Assembly (NCBI GenBank): GCA_036874045.1
Contig: CM072338.1
Coordinates: 23,598,501 to 23,662,500 of the forward strand
Direction of reading: 5' to 3'
From: Cymodocea nodosa
Lineage: Eukaryota; Streptophyta; Magnoliopsida; Alismatales; Cymodoceaceae
Length of the DNA stretch: 64,000 bases
A program made the position numbers and the translations under genes. Under the pieces are notes generated by a model. That model had not been told where the DNA came from. It saw nothing but the letters and a program-made list of their open reading frames with translations, and ran no database searches. Shown in pieces: positions 12,701-24,239 of this stretch (position 1 is the stretch's first letter; every line of letters starts with the position of its first letter).

Positions 12701-15700
12701 TGATACTTTTGCTTCTGATATCAGAGGACAAATCAGTTTTGAAAGATATTAAAAAGAGGGCTTCCCATTTACATGGTCTGGCCCGAGCTCTTCAAGTTAA
12801 TGTACGTGAAGCTGCTATTCTCATTTATATGCTAAAGCCAACACCTTCAGAAATAGAAGAATTAGGAATTTTACAAATACTAGTGGAGACTGCTTGCAAC
12901 TCAAATAGCCACAACTCGATTTCACTTCCATTATCTCCTACAGCAGCATCAATATCTATCATTGAAATTTTAGTGACGTCATTTGATAATATGACAAATA
13001 ATGTGCACCTGATCACAATCAGCTCTCCACAGATTTTAACCAAACTTGTAAATATTGCAAGGAACAAGAATTTGGAAGAAGGTGTTGCTTTGGTAGGCAT
13101 ACTTGTTAGGTGCATGCGCCTCAATGGAGACTGTAGGAAATTTCTATCAAAAGTTACTCCAGTGGTTCCATTAATTCACCTATTGAAAAGAAACAATAAC
13201 CAAGCCAAATTGGCTGTGCTTGAATACTTTCATGAAATTCTTCGCATGCCAAGGTACACTTACATTTTGTGTTGGTTAATATTGATAGATGAATCATGTT
13301 TCTTGTGTTGTCCCAGGATTTGTTCTTTCAAATGATTTCCGCCAAGTTTCACTTGTATTAATTTAATGTGTAATCTTCATCATCAATAATTCCATGCACT
13401 GGTTGAAGATTATGGGAGCACTCAAGTTCCTAAGTTTATTAACTTCAATGCTTATTTAGATCTTTTAAGTCAGGGTTTGCAGGCAAGTTTTCAGTCTCTC
13501 GGTATATTTTGAGAAACATCACACAACACCAATTTGTTGTTTTCTACATTTATTAATTTTATTTCACCTGTTCTTTTTTGAGAATCTTGTTCTATTATCT
13601 TTTCCACGACAGAATCTCCTCATCCCTGTTAAGAAATAAAAAATAAAATAGTTAAGATGAGGTATTTAATTGTCTTAACTCTTAGCTCCTTTGAGCAATT
13701 TGTATATATGTTTTTAAAATCAAGGGAAAAAATTACCAACTTATGATGGTTTTCTAGACCATGTAATTTCCAATTTTATTCTGTTGACCTTATTCACTTG
13801 TGTAATGGTATCATTTGGCAGAAAGCAGCTGTACATGCAACAAACAAATTAATACTGTTGATGTATTTTTCTTTGTACCAGGTCATCAGCCATTGCTCTT
13901 CTGCACCAGATTCGACAACGAGGGGGTATTAACATTCTGTACACACTGATGGTTTGCACTCAACAAGCACAGAAGGAGCATAAGCTTTTGGCTGCAAACC
14001 TGTTGCTTCAACTAGACATGTTGGTTAGTTTCCTTGATATTGATCTTTTCCTTGCTTACAAGTATGGTATGTTAGCATGTGCTAACTCAGTTTTAGGAAC
14101 AGTACTACAAAATAAGCTGACTGGCACGCTTGCATCATCCTTGTGCTGCCCCAATAGCCGCAGGGCTATCATTATGAGTTAATAACAGACTTATCATTCT
14201 TTTCTGTGAAGCTAAAATGTCATCCTCCTATTTTGAACAATTGATCCACTTGTTAGAAGTGCATGAAGTGAATTCTTCTCTTTCATTAAGCAAAATTCAG
14301 CCTACCTAGCAAAGAAAACGAATTTATATTGCACTATTACAAGTTTGCCAAAGTAGATTATCCCCAAAGTGCCTTGCAAATTCAGGGAGAATACTTGACA
14401 AAGGATACACTTCATTACAAATATCTGCAGGAAGACTCTTGTGGAAAGAGTGTTTTCAAAGAAGAAGCCCTTGAGGTGTTGGTGGAATCAATTTCATGTG
14501 AAGACAACTCCAGTCTGAGGACGTTATCTGCATTTATTCTTTCAAATATTGGAGGAACCTATGCATGGACCGGGGAGCCGTATACTGCTGCATGGCTAGT
14601 CAAAAAAGCAGGCTTAGCATCCTTATATGATCGTAACATGGTCAGAAATATTGATTGGCGTGATCCTTGCTTACAGGTTATTGGTGATGCAAGTTTTTCC
14701 TTGTAGTTTATAATTGTGAAGCTTTATCCACCTAGATCAAAATATTCTTCATGATTTAGGTTCTCTTAGCAACATAAATTTTACTATATTTGTATAGTCA
14801 GATTGCAATTGCTGCAGGAACCTGAAATAGACACATGGAACAGCAAGATTGCAAAGGGTTTGATAAAAATGGGGACTCCCATCTTCGATGCCTTGGCAAA
14901 AGGACTTGAAAGCAACATCAAGAGTATTTCACGAGGCAGTCTTGTTGCTATTGCCTGGCTTGGATATGAAGTGGTCATTATGCATCCAAATGACCTCAGA
15001 TATACCGTCTGCGAGATTTTGCTTGGTGGAATATTACGGTTTCTTCACCCAGGATCTGATCTAGATGAAAGAGTTATTGCATGCTTCTGTATTTATAATT
15101 TTGCTTCTGGAAAAGGTAATGCATGTATTTTTAAAATTTTCCTATTTATGTTGACTTTGAATGAATTACTTTTATGAATTTTACTTAGAGAGATAATAAA
15201 ATTATTGTAATATTCTGTCATGAAGTAGTCTTATCTTGTTTGGAATGACATCATGTAAGTCAACTTAAAAATGTCTTGACAAAATTTCATCAACACTTGT
15301 CGGTTTTCATAGATATTAATACAATATCTGTTGTTTTTTGGCAGTAACATGATTTCAGTTAAAATGTTTGTAATGTTTTCGTATCAAACACTTTGTTGAT
15401 GGAAGTTCAGTATTTCTTTTTATATTGTGGAAACTCGGGTTGGCTAACATGTGGAAAATATCAGCCGATGTGGGGTCTTTCTTCTGCAGAAGTTCAGAAC
15501 ATACCCCAAACCTCTCATTTCTTTCTTTCTCTCATTTTTCTTCCCTCCTTTTATTATTTTTGTTTTCTTACAAGCCTGCAGCTTGTTGGACTTCACTGGT
15601 GCCTTACAAGATCTGATACTACTTGTTGGAGTTGCTACTACCGTTCACACTTTTTCAACATTTCAAGTTTCCATCTTTTTCTATTTACATAAATGCTAAT

Positions 15701-18700
15701 TTTTTTTCTAATTTTTGTTAGATTTTTTTATGTAATCTTATTTATATTTAGGTATGCTTATGTTAGTAAATTTGGAATTAGACCCATTCATATTTTCATT
15801 AGATGTTACCTTGAAAACATTTATTTCTCATTATATCTTCCTTTATATCATTCATTTCTCACTAGATCTAATCTTAAGAACATGTATTTCTCTTTATGTC
15901 TACCTTGAAAACATCAATTTTCTATTTTTCATATAAATATTGTATTTTTAAGTATTTTTAGAAGAATATTTTTGATGCCATAAATGCTTAAATATTAAAT
16001 TTAATTAATTTTAAACGTATATTAGTGATTACTTTTGTTTGTTCTAAAATGTCATATAGAAATTCATAGTTTCAAGCCTTTACCGTGAACTTTCATGATT
16101 TAACTAAACTTTGACCAATATTTCCATTGAACTCCAATGTATTTTCTTTTATTGATGGACCAAAATTGAATTCCATGAATGATATAATCATGTAGCCGTA
16201 GATAATTAAGAACTAAAGACACATCACGTTTCATTCAGTAATTAACCTCCAACATGTTCTCATTTCATAATAACAAAGTTATTTGTTTCTCTCATCACAT
16301 AATATTTAAAATTTAGGTTAAGATTCACATAATCATGTGGACTTTCTACAATCATATTTCTCAGGTATGCAGAAACTAATGAACTTCTCTGAAGGTGTGC
16401 GGGAGTCACTAAGACGCCTTTCAAATGTCACTTGGATGGCTGATGAATTGCTTAAAGTTACCGACTGTTTTATTCCAACTAAACCGGTTTGTTCACACAC
16501 AAAATTACTCCTTGGCTACTCTATTTGTATCATTTTTTTTTTATCAAAGGTGGGTGTACTAAAAATATGTTATATGTCTGATAATACCAAAGTTGCCAAC
16601 TTGATTGCTAGTAAGTAAAAGTAATAGTGTATGAAGTTACTACTTCATGATAGACTGCAGTGTGGTTTCTTTTGTTGAATTGGAAAGGGTTTCTACAGAA
16701 GCATAAATTCAGAGCACTAATGAAGAAATAAGAGAAAACTTATGTAGCATATATTGCTTGTAAGTATAATTTTTTAAATGATTTTATAAAGAACGTGACG
16801 TGGTACCTTAATTTTCCCCTAGTCTCACCATTTCTATTTCAATCGTTATAGGGAGGATCTCTCCATTATATGCTGGAAAATAATATCTTTAACAAAGTTT
16901 TGTACGAATCATAATATATTTTGGGAAATAATATCAAATGAAATACAATTTTTCTGTAGAAGGCTGGCCAGATTTAGTGGAAGACTTACCTTTTGAATTG
17001 TGCCATTCATGTTAATGCTATTTTAAATTGATTCTGCAAGAACAGCGTGTCTCATGTGTGCATACTCAAATCCTGGAAGCTGGTAAAGTTGGCAGTGGAG
17101 CTGCAACTGCTTTGGTTTTCTACAAGGGACATCTTTACGGGGGCTATGCAGATGGCTCAATTAAGGTATGGTGTTTGTATGGCACTTTGATATAATTGAT
17201 CTTGACAGTCATGCCCACCCTCTCACATGTTTAAAAATAGGAAGTATGGTTACTAAGTCATATTGTGAAGCTTAATATCAATGTTGAGTCAACATAGGTC
17301 TGGGACATCAAAGGACAAACTGCAAAGCTTGTCTATGAGGTGAAGGAGCATAAGAAGCCTGTTACTTGCTTCACACTTTTTGAACCTGGGGACAGCCTCC
17401 TAAGTGGATCGATAGATAAAACTCTCAAGGTAAGGTACTTTTTTCCTTTTATAATTGCTTTTATCAACTAATGAAGAGGATTGGCATCATGACATTTCTG
17501 TTAAGGCTAGTTATCTTTTCCTTTTGAAAGTACATTTATCAGTTAATGGATGGAAATAGCATCATGGCAGATTTTCTCCATTCATAGGTTTGGCAAATTT
17601 TACAAAAGAAATTGGAGTGTTTGGAAACAATAGAGATGAAGGAACCAGTCCACAAACTAAGCACCCACGGTGATAGGATTTTTGTTGTTACCCAGGGACG
17701 AGGACTAAAGGTAAATGAGATTTCCCTTTAATTAGAAACTTAGAATCCCCATATATTTAATGGCTCATATCGAATAAGAGTGTTTATCAATTTACATCTT
17801 ACTGTGCTTGATCAGTCTAAGACTCTAATATGCCTTTAGTTGAATGGAAATGGTTATGTAGAGCATGAAAAAGTGATTTTTATTTTATGGGTTTTACCTT
17901 TCAGCTCTATCGGGCGTCAATGAACACTGAAACTATTTGCAAGAGCAAAACTGTCAAGTGTTTAGCTGTAACTCGGGGTAAAGTGTATGTCGGGTGTGCT
18001 GATTCAAGCATTCAGGTTTGTTGAACCAGTGGTCATTTAAATAATCATTTTTTTCTATAGAACCTATTAATAAGTTTATTTCCGTTACTGCAGGGGTTTG
18101 ATATAATGGACAATCGAGACCGGGAGATCAAGACACCCTCAAATATCTGGAGGTTACAAAACAAAGCCATTAGTTCAATATATGTGTACAAATACTGGCT
18201 GTATAGTGCAGGGGCAAATGTTGAAGAGTTAGATATCAAGGTTTGTTTTAGACGTCCTAAAGCTAGTAACAAATCAATATACATAATTCAATTTGACAGT
18301 AAAAATATGCAGGATTGGAGAAGACGAAATAAGCCTAAAATTTCGATAGCCTTGGAAAAAGGCATCAGTGTGCAGGAAATGGTAGTTGTTGAGGACTTCA
18401 TCTACTTAAATTGCAGCTCATCACCAAGTATTCTTCAGGTGATTGTTTTCTCTCAGCTGTAGATTCTTACTTACCATCATGATTGCTGTGTTATTCTTCT
18501 ATCTAGCGTTTCCTTGAAAAGTTGTTTTTGCAATTAGATTTGGTTGAGGGGAAAACAGCAAAAGGTAGGGAGGGTATCAGCAGGCAGTAAGATAACGAGT
18601 CTTCTAACGGTCAATGACATTATCTTGTGTGGTACTGAAACAGGCCTCATTAAAGTAAGTTTCTCTTTAACTCACCTCCTATCCCCAAGTTTATTCTTTG

Positions 18701-18763
18701 TTTACTCTGATTGCAATTTTTAAATACTTGAGCACATAATGGCAGGGCTGGATCCCTCTCTAA
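6772..18763 (+). CDS. LIN/CERBERUS-like ARM-WD40 protein, no U-box seen
   Basis: Seventeen coding exons join in frame to 1352 aa: 6772-7541, 7746-7815, 10884-11156, 11881-11960, 12090-13253, 13882-14023, 14431-14676, 14818-15115, 16365-16486, 17046-17165, 17298-17429, 17588-17710, 17905-18015, 18094-18240, 18313-18438, 18538-18654 and 18746-18763. The N-terminal block (about 90-120, SNLYWGVDNV) is the LIN signature. Residues about 450-1050 form an ARM-like helical region. Residues about 1056-1352 are WD40-like, with SIKVWDIKG and DKTLKVWQI, ending in GWIPL. The family includes legume LIN/CERBERUS, U-box E3 ligases needed for rhizobial infection. Here I find no U-box between the N-terminal block and the ARM region, where an acidic D/E/S-rich linker sits, so ligase activity is doubtful. 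Annotated relatives are often called 'putative E3 ubiquitin-protein ligase LIN-1'. The start chosen is the first ATG of the GC-rich exon. Intron 2 (about 3 kb) carries transposons. Confidence 0.88.
7871..8255. mobile_element. Two related LTR-like fragments in LIN-like intron 2
   Basis: Two diverged segments, about 7871-7985 and 8129-8255, share the same order of motifs: a 20-bp hairpin, CAT/TGT-TG-rich block, a GATATA/CATATA-AGG block, a pyrimidine tract and TCCTAAACTGTAT. This pattern resembles the promoter/R part of plant LTRs. No internal coding domain is present between them. They are read as fossil LTR pieces or a duplicated repeat. The element is incomplete and old, given the divergence. 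Confidence 0.4.
8478..9757. mobile_element. Non-autonomous TIR DNA transposon in LIN-like intron 2
   Basis: The left end reads GGTGGTGTTTGTGCA. The right end in reverse complement reads GGCCCATTTGTGCA, giving imperfect terminal inverted repeats of about 14 bp. Just inside each end are mirror-image runs of AGGAAATGA / TCATTTCCT. The ends resemble PIF/Harbinger-type TIRs, which start with GG and contain TGTTTG. Flanks are TAA/TTA-like, so a 2-3 bp target duplication is plausible but not clear. There is no transposase. The interior instead holds a two-exon ORF listed separately. Confidence 0.55.
8835..9262 (+). CDS. Two-exon ORF of unknown function carried inside the TIR element
   Basis: Exon 1 (8835-8944) ends at a GT donor and exon 2 (9019-9262) starts after tgttttag. 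They join in frame to 117 aa with an ATG and a stop. The product begins MGNNRTKSVLVRLQ and contains GWHWLVGAL and a glycine/arginine-rich centre (LSGRRGGG, YYCGKRRRCGRA). Upstream of the ATG, about 200 bases of GC-richer sequence look like a captured 5' leader. I do not recognise the family. The setting suggests a host gene fragment captured by a transposon. It lies in the sense direction within the host intron, so it could also be spliced into LIN-like transcripts. Expression is unknown. Confidence 0.35.
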
Positions 18764-20278
18764 CCCGCAACTTACACTCAACAGATGCTAGCAGAACATC
18801 CTTAATACCTGTGCATTGTGAAGGTTGTAAATATATAGTTGAATTTCGCATACATTGTTGTCAACAAGTAATCGCCAGCGCAATGATTCATAAAAAGAAG
18901 GATCTCAAACAGATACATGCTGTATTTTCTCCTTGTCATGATTTGTAAAAAAAAATAGTAGCAATTAATCTTGTGGCTACCCGCTACCACCCACTGATAA
19001 TAACCATATTGTGCATATGAAACGACATAACCGAGACTTGTTGCAATTGTAAACAAGTAAATCAATGACAATGATTGTATTCTTTTTCTCTTATTGTTGT
19101 TCAATACCCATCCATACTGCCATCTGGATTCTCTTCTCTAATTTGCTATGTTTGAGATTGATTCTTTACGAGAGGAAGCATTTAACTTCCTTGGGCATCT
19201 CGGACAAGTGTGGTGATGCTCACGACATTATCGATTAAGAATCCGTCGCCGCTACGATAACTATTCTTGCCATTGTTCGATTGTGAATTAATTAGAAATA
19301 ACAATATTGTTAATATTTATTAAAATTATCATTATAAAATAATTACTTTTACTGTAATAACAAGAACCTTTACGCAAACGAAGACATCCATGGTCTTAAA
19401 TTGCGTTGATATCTTTTCCGAAACCAATTGAGTGTCCATATTTTGGAAGATTCTTTACAGACTAAAAGAGAAGAGGGATAAAAGAAATTTAAAACTAAAG
19501 TATAGCTGGGATTATACTTTTAGATTTAAGTATTTGTTAAAATTGTAAAAAATTAAATTAAATTTACGTAATTTAACCGAAGATTTGACTGTCGATAACG
19601 TAATGGGATTATAGTTTGTTGTAATGTTTATTTATAAATTATTTTTTAAAATATATTTGGTATTTCATCGATAAAATAATTTTTAATAATTTATCATGAT
19701 GATCCAATTTGATTTGGAAATCTGTTGATCGATACTTATCGATGATATATTTATCTGGGCTTAAATTTAAAATTTCTATTTTATAATCCTTATAACGTAA
19801 GAAAAGAAATTAAACCACATAATTTATAAAATGATATTTACAAAAAAAAAAAAAAAAAAAAAACTATTTACACAATGATGGCCACACATCGATAACGTGA
19901 TTTCTTTAATACGATTTTTTTTACTTGTTTTTGGTTAAAAACTACAGGCTTTGAGGTAAATCTGATTAAAAACGTGAAATTAAACTAAGGTAGACTGACT
20001 TACCGTTAACAACATTGAAAATACCGATAATATTAATACTAAAGTAGGCGCCACACTTCAGACTCTTATTTAAGCCTTAGTTGAAAGAAGAAAAAAAAAA
20101 ATTTATTTATTCTTCCTCTATCCCAGGACTTCCTGCTGCTTAATGTTTTATCATTTATTTCTATATTTTTTTACGTGAATTACGTGCTTTGAACTCTTTC
20201 CTGATTGTGATCAGTGTTTTTTTTTATAATTTTTTTAATATAACAACCCATTACCAAACCACATGGTACCTTGTTCCG
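18764..20278. other. Intergenic region, LIN-like 3' flank to HIG1 promoter
   Basis: The first few hundred bases are probably the LIN-like 3' UTR. The remainder is AT-rich, with a poly-A run near 19842-19863. No gene, RNA gene or recognisable transposon is seen. Confidence 0.5.
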
Positions 20279-20440
20279 CACGTGGGAACCCGATGGTTGA
20301 TTGCGTGGTCGATAGCATAACGCTGGAATCGCCTGCGCGCCTATAAATGCCTCCCTTGCGTTTCGTAACCTAAATACCTTCCTCGCCTCCCTTCTCCTCC
20401 AGCGTTGCAGGGAGAAGAAGGGTAAGAAGAGGGCGAGAAA
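20279..20440 (+). promoter_or_regulatory. Core promoter and 5' UTR of the HIG1-domain gene
   Basis: A G-box (CACGTG) lies at 20279-20284 and a good TATA box (TATAAAT) at 20342-20348, about 95 bp before the ATG. This would place transcription start near 20375 and leave a purine-rich leader of about 65 bases. The spacing is typical of a plant TATA promoter. No exact hypoxia-responsive promoter element was identified. Confidence 0.6.
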
Positions 20441-21357
20441 ATGGTGGATGAGGGAAGCACCGTCGACTTCGTGAGAGACTGGATCGTGCAGAACAAGCTC
20501 AAGGCTGTTGGTAATCTATGAAATCTGGTTCACATGTTTCATTTTTCACACTATGGTTCTTTGATCTTATTTCCTCCCAATTGAGGTTTGTATTTGTTTT
20601 CGGTGAGGAACTAGGGTTTCTCCCTTTTTTCCTGTTTCGGTGCTTACGTGTTTTTTTTCCTTGTGGCGTGCAAAAAGGGTGTCTTTGGTTGAGCGGCGTC
20701 ACGGGTTCAATTGCATACAATTGGTCCCAGCCCGCCATGAAGACCAGCGTCAAGATCATCCACGCCAGGTATGTCTTTCTCCCCTCCCCCCTGCTTTGTG
20801 TCCTGGAGGGAGCTCTTCTAATGATTTAACAATGGATTGGAAAGTACTGGTGATACGGTTCTTTTAACTGGACGCACACGCTGGTTGATTTTTTAAAAGT
20901 TTGTGTTGTAACATATGAGTAGCAATTATTTTACATTTTGATGCTGTTAAGTATTGTATTTGTGTGGCATTTGGTATGTTTCACCCTGAGCTGTGTTTTT
21001 GTACAGAGCATGTGAAACCGTGCTTCTTTGGAGCATGCATGTATCAACGTACCAACGTTTTATGGACATATTCACTAGTTTAGATATTTGTAATGTTGTG
21101 AATAAAAAGAGTGTTGAGCTTGAAAATCCTACTGTTTCAGAACAAAATGTATGCTACAAGTGAGACATCCAAGTGTACCACTAGTTTTATACTTGCCCAG
21201 AACAAAAAAATTCATACTTCCATGATTAGTTTTATACTAGTTTTCCTCCTGCAATGTTATTATACGAGTCAATTTTTAGGGAATTATGTAGAAGAATTTT
21301 GCACTTTTTTCATTATCACGGGAATATGAGAGAGGGTTGGAGGGGGGAGGTGGAATA

Positions 21358-21392
<35 letters not shown>

Positions 21393-23051
21393 TGGCTTGC
21401 ACACTTGTAACTTTCTGAGATAACTTTCTTGTTTTGGCACTTTATTTGGCAAATGCCCACTTTTATTTGGGTCATTGTCATTTGCATCTTTCACTTCTTT
21501 AAGAACTTCAATTGTTTGCATCAAGCATAGCACAATTATCATATGACGTGGGGCCTCTTAATGTATCGTAATTCAGTTTTTGCAGGACCTTTGAATCAAC
21601 ATATGCCTTAAATTCATCCTACACATCTTTTAGAACTTTCTTACATATTGTTGTATTGTTATCACCACCAATAAGATAAAAATTGGAAAGAACTTTCTTA
21701 CATATTGTTGTATTGTTATCACCACCAATAAGATAAAAATTGGAAAAATGACTTTTCAATAACTATTACTCTATCATTCTATAAATGACTTATTGATAAT
21801 TTGGTATATAGTTATAGTTATTATATACATTTAGTATTCATGGGCATTTTTTAAAAAATGAGATAAAAAAATTGGCATGAAAATAGCTTATTAAAGAGGA
21901 TAAACAAAAAAAAAAGATCATTAAATTGTCAAAAATGACAAAAATTTAGAGACAAAATTTCGTGTAAAAAATCAATCTAAAAAAATACCTTTGTCGGAGC
22001 ATCTATGACTATAGAGGTGCAATTGGAGGTTGGAGAGGAGGATCGTTGACAATCAAGAGGAGAGGAGGCTTCAACAATGTTTGGGATTTCTTTTGATGGC
22101 GACATTGATGCTTGGAGGTCCTTCTGCCAATAGATGACAAGGGAGAAAGAAGGACATAGGGAGTCTGGGCATGAGATAAAAGAGGGAGTGAGGAGAGTCA
22201 TCAAGGGTTCTAATATTAGGGTTATTTGTTTTGCTTATTGGGGCTTTTGTAATTGTTAAATGCTTGAAATTTTTCTTGAGCAATCTAAGCAATTTAGGTG
22301 ATAGGCAACTTGGGTGACCCAATTCTAGGTGATCACCTCATTAAACTATTTACCTCTTCTTACCATTTGGGTACTTGGCCACCACCTTACTTTGCCTAGT
22401 CGCCTCAAGGTGATGGCATCTCAATAACACTGCAATTTAAGTAAAATAATATAAATATCATCGTAAATGGTCTACAAATGATGTTATGTTTTAACTTTTT
22501 CAAATATATTTATTGTTTCATTATTATTAATTTTATTTTTATCTAAATATAATTATGTCACATAAGCTATCGCTTACTAAGTATAAATAATATAACATTT
22601 ACTAATTATTTAATATTTTAATGCAGTTAGACTACCTTAAAATCGTTAGTCCAATTATATATATAAGCTTTGGATATTTTGAGGTCAAACTAAACTATAA
22701 ACTTTAAAAAATCAAACCAAACTATCAAAATTGTTCGACTAAGTGGCTTCACCAGTTTGGATGCCTACCCCTATTCTTGTCCAACACTTCTAGTAAGTTA
22801 CCATTAGCATGCCAACAATGCCATGAATTGTGTAATTAGATGGGAATTTGTCGTGTGAGATATCTAAATTGTTAAATATCCTAGTATTGGAGACTAATCT
22901 TCCACCTAACTGATTTCATTTTCTTTCTTCTCTGTGTATTCCTTTCAGGCTTCATGCCCAGGCACTGACGTTGGCTGCTCTAGCAGGAGCTGCGGTTGTT
23001 GAGTACTACGACCGAGAGTATGGACAGAAGGTAGAGAAATATCCCAGCTAA
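20441..23051 (+). CDS. HIG1-domain hypoxia-responsive family protein
   Basis: Three exons (20441-20510, 20678-20768, 22949-23051) join in frame to 87 aa. The HIG1 core is clear: WIVQNKLKAVGCLWLSG, then the hydrophobic stretch around GSIAYNW, PAMKTSVKIIHAR, and a second hydrophobic segment LHAQALTLAALAGAAVVEYY before a short polar tail. Two membrane helices are expected, with insertion in the mitochondrial inner membrane. HIG1 proteins in other eukaryotes (Rcf1/HIGD) help assemble or stabilise respiratory complexes. Plant members are annotated 'hypoxia-responsive family protein'. The ATG is the first in the leader and matches family starts. The second intron (2.2 kb) holds a 57-bp tandem duplication and a GT/GA microsatellite. 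The protein looks intact. Confidence 0.9.
21357..21391. repeat. Compound (GT)n(GA)n microsatellite in HIG1 intron 2
   Basis: About eight GT units run directly into about nine GA units. Simple repeat, likely length-polymorphic. Confidence 0.9.
21632..21745. repeat. Perfect 57-bp tandem duplication in HIG1 intron 2
   Basis: The unit beginning AGAACTTTCTTACATATTG occurs twice head to tail, at 21632-21688 and 21689-21745, with no difference that I can see. The absence of divergence points to a recent duplication. It lies inside an intron and does not touch splice sites. Confidence 0.92.
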
Positions 23052-24239
23052 TTTTTGCAAATGGATGCACTCATACCAAAAGTAGAACATACTACACACA
23101 AATAAGACAAGGAGTACTTCTACAACACATCAACTTCTGGCTGTGAAACCGTGAGGTCAAACTTCAAAAAATGTAACATAAGAGGCTCTAATCTTGTTTT
23201 TGCCTCACTTTTTTTATTTTGGTTGACATCTTAGTTGTAGTTTTGGTTCTACATTCGTTGTTCATACTCCTTGGATATTTGGCGAATTGGTGCTACGGGA
23301 GAATGCGAACCTGATAGCTTTTGTTTGATACTATTCTGAATTACTTGTCGGTCTTTTGAATTACCCTTTTTACTGGTATTATTATTTTGGAGGATAAATT
23401 GTTCAATGTCTTGTTTGGTGAGGACAAGGACCTCCTAAAGTCAAATTGTACTCATACACATTCTTTCCAAAAAAAGTGAACTTCTGCAGCTTTACGTGCG
23501 AGGTATAGTTGGATCAAAGGTGCTTTCACGGGTGGTTTTTGGTCAATTCCACCTTGAATGATGAACAGGTATCTAGTAGGGATCAATAAATGATGTATCA
23601 TGAGAGGGATTGATGTGGCAAAAGTGGAGGAACTTCCAACGACGAATGATTTGAAGATGCTCCTGGTAATGATCACATCGTCACAAAATACTCTTAAGAT
23701 GCTCATGTTTTGCTTTCATTGGGTGGTTCCTTTTGTATCAGAGGGAATGGAAGTGGTTCAATCGGTCTTCCATTTTAGCTTGAAGGAAGTAAGATTAGAT
23801 TTAAACATGAGTAAAAATATTACCATAAAAAGCATACTGTATTGTGCAGATAACATGAAAGTAACATGCATGCTTATCGTAACATGATACGAGAGCTTTG
23901 TTTATCATGTAAGGCAAGCAAGAATATTGTATGTTTCGATAATACATAACAGAGGAGACGTTCAAGGTAAACACGTGATTAACTTGCATTTGCTCAAGGG
24001 ATTATATGTACATGAGTATGTATATTAATTTTGATTTCAATTAAATTTTGTATCAAGTCATCTTTTATGGGCTGGACACATTCTCGAACCGACCTGCTGT
24101 TTTCTCAGTAAAGAATTGATTCGTTTGCATAAGAAAACAACTTATTTGTTAATAAGGGGTTGGTATATTTCACTAAATAACAAATTCCCAATGATTTTAA
24201 TGAAATCTCAAGGTAGGTAAAACACTAAATTTACAATCG
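23052..24239. other. 3' flank of the HIG1 gene
   Basis: It probably begins with the HIG1 3' UTR. Short open frames exist, but none resembles a known protein. No repeat structure stands out. Confidence 0.45.
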
